Source of the DNA: Saprospirales bacterium
Lineage (GTDB): Bacteria > Bacteroidota > Bacteroidia > Chitinophagales > Saprospiraceae
Length of the DNA stretch: 5,971 bases
Direction of reading: 5' to 3'
Assembly (NCBI GenBank): GCA_003448025.1
Contig: DLXL01000544.1
Span: 1 to 5,971, forward strand
Shown one piece after another: positions 1-4,774 of the stretch; within the stretch, counting starts at the first letter, position 1, and each line of letters starts with the position of its first letter. The notes under the pieces were generated by a model. That model was not told where the DNA came from. It saw only the letters and a program-made list of their open reading frames with translations, and ran no database searches. The position numbers and the translations under genes are program-made.

Positions 1-6
1 CACAAA

Positions 7-24
7 GGCGCGAAGGCGCGAAGG
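7..24. repeat. GGCGCGAA tandem repeat, two copies
   Basis: Two perfect 8-base copies (7-14 and 15-22) are followed by GG. Read on the minus strand this is a CTTCGCGC-type motif. Similar CTTCG(T/C)GCC motifs occur as dispersed intergenic repeats in many bacterial genomes; that is general recollection, not a search result. It lies downstream of lptC in a stretch (1-99) with no gene. The window edge may cut off further copies. Confidence 0.6.
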
Positions 25-69
25 GTTCTCCTTCTAAGTATACCTCAACACCCAACCGAACGCCAACTA

Positions 70-101
70 AAACACCCAAACACTCAAACACCCAAACACT
101 C
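70..101. repeat. Octamer array, four units (AAACACCC / AAACACTC)
   Basis: Four perfect octamers alternate: AAACACCC (70-77), AAACACTC (78-85), AAACACCC (86-93), AAACACTC (94-101). On the minus strand the unit reads G(A/G)GTGTTT. The first unit in the lptC direction overlaps the lptC stop codon (100-102), so the array begins exactly at the end of that gene and lies in its 3' untranslated region. Degenerate copies may continue to about 43 (CAACACCCAACC). The same octamer occurs in inverted orientation at the other end of the window (5941-5971). No terminator hairpin was seen here. Confidence 0.9.
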
Positions 102-645
102 AATTCGGTATTTGTTCCACTTTAATTCTGCCTTTGGGGACCAGGATGCGCCAATAGGAAAAATCCTGTTCAGCTTCCAGCCCGAATCCGTAGATGACTT
201 CACCGGGCTGACTCACCTTTACAAATTTATCAGTGCGGATCTTGGCTGTTTTTTCATCCCAGATCAGCTCTTCTGTTTCCAGTTTTTCTTGCTTGACAGT
301 AGTAATTACAACACTATCTCGCGCCACAATCCGGCCTTCTGTTTGATAGCGTGTGGCTGATTTGGCGGTTAGGACACTTCTTACACTTAGGTCGGGCATC
401 AAAAAATCCATTTGTATGCCTTCCGGAAATTCCTGCCGGGGTTTTTCGCGACTGGAATGGTTGTGCAGCAATGGTCCGATTACCCGTACCCGTACAAAAG
501 CACTATCGGAATACAGGATTTCTACCTCCCGGCCAACCTCTACGGCAACATCGTCCTGCGTAAATATCTGACGGGTTTCTTTTAAATTATCTGTGCAGGC
601 TGGCAGTAAAAGAACAGGCAATAATTTCCAAACCAATGATTTCAT
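100..645 (-). CDS. lptC: LPS export ABC transporter periplasmic protein LptC (lipoprotein)
   Basis: This 181-residue protein is recognised as LptC, the bitopic or lipid-anchored component that passes lipopolysaccharide from the inner-membrane LptBFG transporter to the periplasmic LptA bridge. The N-terminus is a lipoprotein signal: MKSLVWK, a hydrophobic run, then LPAC with the lipid-modified Cys at 17. The rest is the beta-strand-rich LptC pattern: a middle part with LTAKSATRY, then LETEELIWDEKTAKIRTDKF (about 120-140) and the typical GEVIYGFGLEAEQDF stretch near 150-163. E. coli LptC uses a membrane helix instead; a lipobox is common in Bacteroidota. The ATG at 645 was chosen because it starts the signal peptide; an in-frame ATG at 714 would add a Cys/Thr-rich leader lying inside the upstream gene. 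The start overlaps the stop of the upstream membrane-protein gene (TGATG), so the two are probably translationally coupled. No Shine-Dalgarno sequence is present on the coding strand. Confidence 0.88.
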   Translation of the reverse strand: MKSLVWKLLPVLLLPACTDNLKETRQIFTQDDVAVEVGREVEILYSDSAFVRVRVIGPLLHNHSSREKPRQEFPEGIQMDFLMPDLSVRSVLTAKSATRYQTEGRIVARDSVVITTVKQEKLETEELIWDEKTAKIRTDKFVKVSQPGEVIYGFGLEAEQDFSYWRILVPKGRIKVEQIPN

Positions 646-1151
646 CAGGAGGTAAGACGTTTGAGTCCGAAGCGTACAATAAGTAGTAGTGCAACAACAA
701 TCAGGATCAACCATTGTACCGGCACATATACCCAGGCTACCAAATGTAGGCGATTGAGGAAATACATCAGTACAAACACACTAAAAATAGTCATGATCAG
801 ATCCGTAAGCTTTCCGAATCCGGGTATTGACCCGAATGAAACATTCCTTCTAACAACCGTTAGTGTAGCTAGCATGGCAACAATGGGCAATACCTGTGTA
901 AGTAGATTGACATTGAAAATACTTCCACCCTGTTCGAACAGAAAAAGGTATACCGCAAGTGCTGCTGCAAAAATGCCGGGCACACAAACCAGATAAACAA
1001 TAGCAGCGTACAGATATTTCCAGGGGCTGAGATGACCTTCTCCACGGCCCATCATTCCTGCCAGAAGTGCAGTAATCAGAATGAGCAGAAAGTAACCAAC
1101 TACCGTGATCGGGTTATCATTGAGGTATTGAAAAAGCTCGGATAGTGTCAT
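645..1151 (-). CDS. Five-TM membrane protein of unknown function
   Basis: I do not recognise this 168-residue protein. It is very hydrophobic, with likely membrane helices at about 15-34, 47-72, 83-100, 116-132 and 139-162. A charged loop (GMMGRGEGHLSPWKY, about 32-46) separates the first two, and VVRRNVSFGSIPGFGK (about 99-114) the third and fourth. The C-terminus ends in a basic GLKRLTS, which suggests a cytoplasmic end by the positive-inside rule. The ATG at 1151 is preferred; the longer frame can only start at a TTG (1199) inside the terminator. A Bacteroidota-type promoter sits just upstream (1170-1199), which also supports this start. Its TGA stop overlaps the ATG of lptC by one base, so the two form an operon; a role linked to LPS export or the envelope is inferred only from that coupling. 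Confidence 0.8.
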   Translation of the reverse strand: MTLSELFQYLNDNPITVVGYFLLILITALLAGMMGRGEGHLSPWKYLYAAIVYLVCVPGIFAAALAVYLFLFEQGGSIFNVNLLTQVLPIVAMLATLTVVRRNVSFGSIPGFGKLTDLIMTIFSVFVLMYFLNRLHLVAWVYVPVQWLILIVVALLLIVRFGLKRLTS

Positions 1152-1169
1152 AGGATGTATTTCTGGCCA

Positions 1170-1199
1170 CAAAAATAGGTAGAACCAATCGTAAAACAA
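1170..1199 (-). promoter_or_regulatory. Bacteroidota-type promoter for the membrane protein-lptC operon
   Basis: On the minus strand, TTG (1199-1197) is followed by 19 bases and then TATTTTTG (1177-1170), an exact match to the TTG-N(17-23)-TAnnTTTG pattern of Bacteroidota housekeeping promoters. The -7 box ends 18 bases before the ATG at 1151, giving a short leader of roughly a dozen bases. The -33 TTG touches the outer arm of the sod terminator (1199-1234), so termination of one unit and initiation of the next are packed together. Not tested by transcript data. Confidence 0.6.
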
Positions 1200-1234
1200 C
1201 GGGGGCTGCCTGAGGAAACTCAGACACCCCCCGT
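1199..1234. terminator. Rho-independent terminator after sodA (bidirectional form)
   Basis: An interrupted hairpin: outer arms ACGGGGG (1199-1205) and CCCCCGT (1228-1234), inner arms CTGAG (1210-1214) and CTCAG (1219-1223), a four-base apical loop and a small internal loop. On the minus strand it is followed by GTTGTTTT; on the plus strand by a T run (1234-1238). It starts 34 bases beyond the superoxide dismutase stop codon, so its main role is probably to end that transcript. No plus-strand gene leads into it. Confidence 0.85.
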
Positions 1235-1268
1235 TTTTCTGCCAGAGAGAATCTTCTGGTGCTGAAAT

Positions 1269-1886
1269 TTAGTTGATGCGTACGGCACTGCGGTACCGAC
1301 GACCAACTTCTTCCCAGTTCACAACGTTCCACCAGGAAGTGATATAATCCGGACGGCGATTTTGGTAGTGCAGATAATAAGCATGTTCCCAAACATCAAG
1401 ACCGAGGATAGGCCGACCTTTTTTATCTGCAACGTCCATCAATGGGTTGTCCTGGTTTGGCGTGGAAGTAATAAAAAGATCGTCGTTTTCATCCACGCAA
1501 AGCCATGCCCAGCCGGAACCAAAACGGGTGGTAGCTGCCTGGGCGAACAGTTTTTGCATCTCTTCAAAAGAACCGAAATTCTTGTTGATTTTAGAGGCCA
1601 GGTCGCCGGTTGGAGTGCCGCCGCCATTAGGGCCCATGATTTCCCAGAACATGGTGTGGTTCCAGTGACCGCCACCATTGTTGCGCACGGCTGGTGGGAG
1701 TTTGCTCATCATGGCAAATAACTCTTCAAGGTTTTTACCCTCATGCTCGGTGCCTTGAAGCGCAGCATTGAGGTTATTGACATAAGCGGCGTGGTGTTTG
1801 CCGTGGTGAATTTCCATGGTACGGGTATCCACATGCGGTTCAAGCGCGTTGTGGGCATAGGGTAGGTCCGGTAAGGTGAATGCCAT
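1269..1886 (-). CDS. sodA: Superoxide dismutase, Fe/Mn family (Mn-type residues)
   Basis: This 205-residue enzyme converts superoxide to oxygen and hydrogen peroxide. The alpha-hairpin N-terminal domain begins with [16 protein letters not shown] and carries MEIHHGKHH; the C-terminal alpha/beta domain carries [17 protein letters not shown]. The four metal ligands are His27, His77 (in [10 protein letters not shown]), Asp164 and His168. Glu167 and Tyr171 match the dimer-interface pair of the family. The second-sphere glutamine sits at Gln145 (STPNQDNPL) while the iron-type position is Gly (GGHWNH), which is the arrangement of Mn or cambialistic enzymes. Length is normal for the family. There is no signal peptide, so it should be cytoplasmic. 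The ATG at 1886 gives the canonical [10 protein letters not shown] start; the longer frame begins at a TTG. It lies 93 bases after the GyrI-like gene and is closed by a hairpin terminator. Metal use is inferred from residues only. Confidence 0.96.
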   Translation of the reverse strand: MAFTLPDLPYAHNALEPHVDTRTMEIHHGKHHAAYVNNLNAALQGTEHEGKNLEELFAMMSKLPPAVRNNGGGHWNHTMFWEIMGPNGGGTPTGDLASKINKNFGSFEEMQKLFAQAATTRFGSGWAWLCVDENDDLFITSTPNQDNPLMDVADKKGRPILGLDVWEHAYYLHYQNRRPDYITSWWNVVNWEEVGRRYRSAVRIN

Positions 1887-1901
1887 TTTTAGGATGAATT
1901 T

Positions 1902-1931
1902 TGTAAATAACTTGAGAAATGTAACCTTCAA
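1902..1931 (-). promoter_or_regulatory. Possible weak promoter for sodA
   Basis: On the minus strand, TTTTG (TTG at 1931-1929) is followed by 19 bases and TATTTACA (1909-1902). The spacing to the start and between boxes is the same as for the promoter at 1170-1199, but the -7 box keeps only TA and one further position of TAnnTTTG. It is therefore only a candidate; sodA could also be read from the upstream GyrI-like gene. Confidence 0.28.
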
Positions 1932-1979
1932 AACAGCCCGAAAAGTAAGTTGTTCAGCAAAATTGGAAAAATGAAATAT

Positions 1980-2453
1980 TCAAGGTCGCCTTACCGGCAC
2001 CCATACCTCTTCTTCCGACTCCGGATCTCCATTCCGGTATTTTTCACCCAATATTTCAAAATGCGGCCGCTCATCCAGTAAAAGTCCGGATGCTGGTATC
2101 CATTCCTGTAGTACATACTGCAGTTTTTGAACAAAAGTCGAAATATCGCCCTTGTGTACAAACATCACATAATCGCCTTGCGGGAGCAGGAAAACCTTCA
2201 TGCCTTCTGGTGGAATTGTACCGGGAACCACCTCCACCAACGCCCATTTTTCAAAAGCATTGGCTGGGTTAAACTGCTGGTAATATCCTTCAGGATACAC
2301 CTGAAGGGAATACATTTCCACACCCACGCGCCCCGTTATGGCGTGTCGGTGTGGCATAAACTGCCGCCAAAGCTCAACCGTTTTGTTGTCTAGCAAACTC
2401 ATAGACAAGGAGATACCTACGAAGGTTCGGGCAGGAGTATGGGTTAATTGCAT
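1980..2453 (-). CDS. Stand-alone GyrI-like / AraC effector-binding domain protein
   Basis: This 157-residue protein looks like a single GyrI-like small-molecule-binding domain (the SHS2-derived fold found in GyrI and at the C-termini of Rob and BmrR). Supporting features are the opening strand with ARTFVGISLSMSL, the helix VELWRQFMPHRHAI (about 26-39), the strand and turn LPQGDYVMFVHKGD (about 90-103), and the C-terminal LLLDERPHFEIL (about 124-135) followed by an acidic run and VWVPVR, which is the usual end of the fold. There is no helix-turn-helix domain, signal peptide or membrane segment, so it is a cytoplasmic stand-alone version rather than a regulator with its own DNA-binding part. 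Such proteins are variously ligand-binding or gyrase-inhibitory, and some relatives are hydrolases; the ligand cannot be told here. The start at 2453 keeps the first beta strand intact; Met17 or Met19 would cut into it. It lies 93 bases upstream of sodA and may be co-transcribed with it. Confidence 0.75.
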   Translation of the reverse strand: MQLTHTPARTFVGISLSMSLLDNKTVELWRQFMPHRHAITGRVGVEMYSLQVYPEGYYQQFNPANAFEKWALVEVVPGTIPPEGMKVFLLPQGDYVMFVHKGDISTFVQKLQYVLQEWIPASGLLLDERPHFEILGEKYRNGDPESEEEVWVPVRRP

Positions 2454-2582
2454 TGGCAGGACGGTGGAGGTTAGACTATTGGACGCTGGAATTGATCCCG
2501 GGATAATGGGCTATTAAACATTCTCCAGGCACAAACTCATCAGCCAAAAGTACTCAATCTCATCAACACACAGCGGCGCCAC

Positions 2583-2616
2583 GGTCGCGAAGCGACCCCA
2601 AAAACCGCGTAGCGGT
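2583..2616. repeat. Pair of short GC-rich hairpins
   Basis: Two perfect inverted repeats with three-base loops lie seven bases apart... exactly: GGTCGC-gaa-GCGACC (2583-2597) and ACCGC-gta-GCGGT (2604-2616), six bases apart. Both share a CGCG(A/T)A core around the loop, so they look like related small palindromic elements. On the minus strand the second is followed by TTTTGGGG (its stem T plus four more), so it could act as a weak terminator for transcripts coming from the kinase gene. Confidence 0.7.
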
Positions 2617-2627
2617 GTCATTATAGT

Positions 2628-2661
2628 AAAACCGCCCGCTACTCCATTGAGCGGCGGGCGG
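2628..2661 (-). terminator. Rho-independent terminator, minus strand
   Basis: On the minus strand CCGCCCGC (2661-2654), a 14-base loop and GCGGGCGG (2639-2632) form an 8-base-pair, all-GC stem followed directly by TTTT (2631-2628). A G-T pair can extend it. It lies about 270 bases beyond the histidine kinase stop codon and could end read-through from it, or serve a transcript arising inside the spacer. Confidence 0.65.
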
Positions 2662-2844
2662 CTAAATCTGCCTAAAGGATAAGTAACCAGACGGAGAAGT
2701 TTTTTAGTGGTTCAACTTAAAGTGTACCAACTTGATCGTCCTTAATTGAATTCGGCATTACGCCGAAAAAGAAAAGGTTTAGAATGAAGTCATCAAACAG
2801 CTAAAAGCGTATCGAGAACAACAAGAATGAAATTCGGGGGGTAG

Positions 2845-2908
2845 GGCAAGTTTGTAATCGGTTTGTGAAATGCCCAGCACAAAAGTGAGGCAAGTTTCAT
2901 TGTGAAAT
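2845..2908. repeat. Imperfect direct repeat GGCAAGTTT...TGTGAAAT
   Basis: GGCAAGTTT is followed by TGTGAAAT twice: at 2845-2853 with 2864-2871 (ten bases between) and at 2889-2897 with 2901-2908 (three bases between). The two units are 44 bases apart, start to start. It may be a slipped duplication or a pair of protein-binding sites; nothing in the sequence decides which. Confidence 0.5.
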
Positions 2909-2929
2909 ATCAGGGCAAAGCCGGGTTTT

Positions 2930-2953
2930 AAACTCAGGGTTTACCCTGAGTTT
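2930..2953. terminator. Perfect hairpin spanning the kinase stop codon
   Basis: AAACTCAGGG (2930-2939), a four-base loop TTTA and CCCTGAGTTT (2944-2953) form a perfect ten-base-pair stem. The last codons of the histidine kinase (Thr-Gln-Gly-Lys-Pro and the TGA at 2936-2934) lie within it. On the minus strand the three-prime arm ends in TTT but is followed by AAAA, so the U tract is weak in that direction; on the plus strand it is followed by TTG TT. It is probably a terminator or a mRNA-stabilising 3' end. Confidence 0.6.
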
Positions 2954-4715
2954 TGTTCAGCGGAACAGTCACTACGGTACTGGTGCCCTGACCAACAGCG
3001 CTTTGAACGCTTAAATCAGCATTTAAAAACTGTGATCTTCTGGCCAGATTATCTGTTCCCATGCCTTTTTGGGTGGTGTGCGGGTCAAATCCCTTTCCAT
3101 CATCTTCCACATGAAGGGCTATTTCATCTTCGGTACGGGTTATTTGCACTAAAATCTCTTTCGCCCTGGCATGTTTAAGGCTGTTTTGGACCAACTCCTG
3201 AATGATTCGATAACAATTTAAGGCCAGATCACGATCCAGATCGCTGAAATCGCCAAAATGCTGAAAGGTTATTTGAGGCATACCCTTGCCATGAACCCTG
3301 GAGGTGAGGTCGCGCAAGGCCGTAACCAATCCAAATTCCAGCAAAGCGCTGGGCTGCATATTCCGGGCGATATGCCGGGTTTCGGAAACGGTTTCGTCCA
3401 GCAGCTTTCGAATTTTTATCCAATCTTCGTCTTTTGACAGTGCCGGCTTTTTGGCATTGATGGTTTCCATCTGAATTTTTACAGCTGCCAATAATCCACC
3501 CACACTATCGTGCAAATCCTGAGCCACACGCTGGCGCTCGCTTTCCTGACCTGCGAGCATGCTTTGCATGGATTCAATTTTAAGGTTGTTTTCCAACGCC
3601 CGAATTTTCTGCTGGTTGATCTCTTCTCGCTGAGCCGAAACAATTTTATCCATTCGGATACGGTGCTTGTAATCTCGCACTACCACAAACATGGCGAGTA
3701 TCAGGGCGGCAATAGCTACGCCCATTGTTGTCAGGCCAATTTTTTGTTGTTTGGACTGTTCTTCCACTTCGCTTTTTTCTTTCTCCAGTTGGGCGATTTC
3801 TCTTCTTTTTTCCCGTGTGTCAAACTGCAAAGCCAGCCGATGTAAAGCGGCCTCCCGCTCCAAAGCAAGCAGGGTGTCGCCAATTTCTGTAGAACGAGTA
3901 GCGTAGTGAAGGGCCAGTTGCAGGCTATCCAGCGATGCATAAGCGGAAGATAGTTGCCGGCAGATGTCATGTCGAAGTGCTACATTGGTCCTGGGGGCTG
4001 ATTTTTCCGCTTTTTTCAGGAAAAACAGGGCCATATTATAGTCGCCGTCCAAATTACTGTATTTGCCAACGGAATATTGACCCCAGGTGATAAAATCAGG
4101 TCGTTTGATCTGCTCTGCCAACCGGAGTGCGTTGGAGGCTTCATACCGGGCTATGGCATATTTCCCGATCTTTCCGTTGTGCTCTACTTCGTGTTTGGCC
4201 ACCAGGATATCCAGTACGGTGTCTTTCAGTGCCTGGTTTTCCTTGGTAAAAGCTCTGCGTAGAACCAAAGATTTTTGGGTGTCCCCCTTATCGGAATATA
4301 TTCGACTGAGGCGAGCCAGCAGATGTGTTTTGAGGTACAGATTGGCAGTTCTTTCAGAAAATGCCAGCGCATCCTGTTGCATTTTAATGGCTTCATCGCG
4401 AAGACCCCGCGCGGCCATTCGATCGGCCAGATCGGCACGGGTGCGATGGTAAGCCAGGGAATCGCCAGACTTTCCAAAGCGATCTACACTTCGGGCGAGA
4501 TACTGAAAAGCAGAGTCGGAAAGGCCGGTTTGCTCTTCATCATAATACGCCCAATGATACCAGGCCAGGGCTTGTTTGCGCAGGTCTTTTTCACTGATTC
4601 CCTCAGCCAGCATTTTTTTGATCTGATCAAAGTTGAGTCGCTGATCAAATTCCGGTTGTGCCTGTGCCAACCAGGGAAGAAGCAGGAAGAGTGCAAACAA
4701 GTTTTTTTTCATCAT
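2934..4715 (-). CDS. TPR-containing sensor histidine kinase (HisKA_3 type)
   Basis: This 593-residue inner-membrane kinase has a cleavable signal peptide (1-19, ending LAQA before QPEF), a periplasmic alpha-helical region of TPR-like repeats (about 40-285), a coiled coil rich in Glu, Lys and Gln (about 298-325), one membrane helix (about 326-347), a second coiled coil (about 350-395), and a NarL-partner type kinase core. The H-box ERQRVAQDLHDSVGG gives the phospho-accepting His402 followed by Asp, as in HisKA_3. The dimerisation part ends with MQPSALLEFGLVTALRDL. The ATP-binding domain shows the N-box (LVQNSLKHA, Asn511), G1 (DDGKGFD, 538-544) and G2 (GMGTDN, 551-556), then GQGTSTVVTVPL. All catalytic motifs look intact. 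The ATG at 4715 (or the adjacent one at 4712) starts the signal peptide; a longer frame starts only at TTG. It follows the Lgt-type gene by 59 bases. Kinases of this class normally phosphorylate a LuxR-type response regulator, but none is next to it here. The signal sensed is unknown. Confidence 0.9.
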   Translation of the reverse strand: MMKKNLFALFLLLPWLAQAQPEFDQRLNFDQIKKMLAEGISEKDLRKQALAWYHWAYYDEEQTGLSDSAFQYLARSVDRFGKSGDSLAYHRTRADLADRMAARGLRDEAIKMQQDALAFSERTANLYLKTHLLARLSRIYSDKGDTQKSLVLRRAFTKENQALKDTVLDILVAKHEVEHNGKIGKYAIARYEASNALRLAEQIKRPDFITWGQYSVGKYSNLDGDYNMALFFLKKAEKSAPRTNVALRHDICRQLSSAYASLDSLQLALHYATRSTEIGDTLLALEREAALHRLALQFDTREKRREIAQLEKEKSEVEEQSKQQKIGLTTMGVAIAALILAMFVVVRDYKHRIRMDKIVSAQREEINQQKIRALENNLKIESMQSMLAGQESERQRVAQDLHDSVGGLLAAVKIQMETINAKKPALSKDEDWIKIRKLLDETVSETRHIARNMQPSALLEFGLVTALRDLTSRVHGKGMPQITFQHFGDFSDLDRDLALNCYRIIQELVQNSLKHARAKEILVQITRTEDEIALHVEDDGKGFDPHTTQKGMGTDNLARRSQFLNADLSVQSAVGQGTSTVVTVPLNKTQGKP

Positions 4716-4774
4716 GTTGAATCTCTTTGCCCGCAAGAGGCGCCAGGAAGCCAAACTATTTAGCGCTGAACCAA

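Larger units (their letters stand above)
2454..2933. other. 480-base spacer without a convincing gene
   Basis: No reading frame on either strand looks coding. The longest minus-strand ATG frame I noted encodes 35 residues (2793-2900) and matches nothing I recognise. The stretch holds three GC-rich hairpins (2583-2661), a smaller hairpin TTCGGC-attac-GCCGAA (2751-2767), and an imperfect direct repeat (2845-2908). The plus-strand sequence near 2701-2830 has short broken frames that could be relics of a gene, but I could not identify them. The region separates the histidine kinase from the GyrI-like gene, where a partner response regulator might have been expected. Confidence 0.7.

Noticed and set aside
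647..653. AGGAGGT, a perfect Shine-Dalgarno-like sequence next to the lptC start.
   Set aside because: It is on the plus strand, opposite to lptC, and no plus-strand start codon or coding frame follows it at the right distance.
646..714. Extended lptC start at 714 adding 23 residues.
   Set aside because: The added part lies inside the upstream gene, is Cys/Thr-rich and would bury the lipoprotein signal peptide; the ATG at 645 overlaps the previous stop in the usual coupled manner.
2545..2552. TACTTTTG on the minus strand, an exact TAnnTTTG -7 box upstream of the GyrI-like gene.
   Set aside because: No TTG lies 17-23 bases upstream of it (the nearest is 11 bases away) and it is about 90 bases from the start codon, so it may be chance.
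2701..2830. Short broken plus-strand frames (for example EVIKQLKAYREQQE, FGITPKKKRFR) suggesting an insertion-sequence or gene relic.
   Set aside because: The pieces are too short to assign, no terminal inverted repeats or target duplications were seen, and the composition alone is not evidence of a transposase.
2793..2900. A 35-residue minus-strand frame starting MKLASLLCW in the spacer.
   Set aside because: It overlaps the direct repeat, has no promoter-like sequence at a sensible distance and resembles no family I know; a frame of this length is expected by chance.
4716..4754. Extended histidine kinase start at 4754.
   Set aside because: It would need a TTG start and would place a basic 13-residue leader ahead of a clear signal peptide beginning at the ATG pair 4715/4712.
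4744..4774. A TTG and TAGTTTGG in the gap before the kinase as a possible promoter.
   Set aside because: The -7 box lacks one base of the TAnnTTTG spacing and the TTG is only about 13 bases away, so it does not fit the Bacteroidota pattern.
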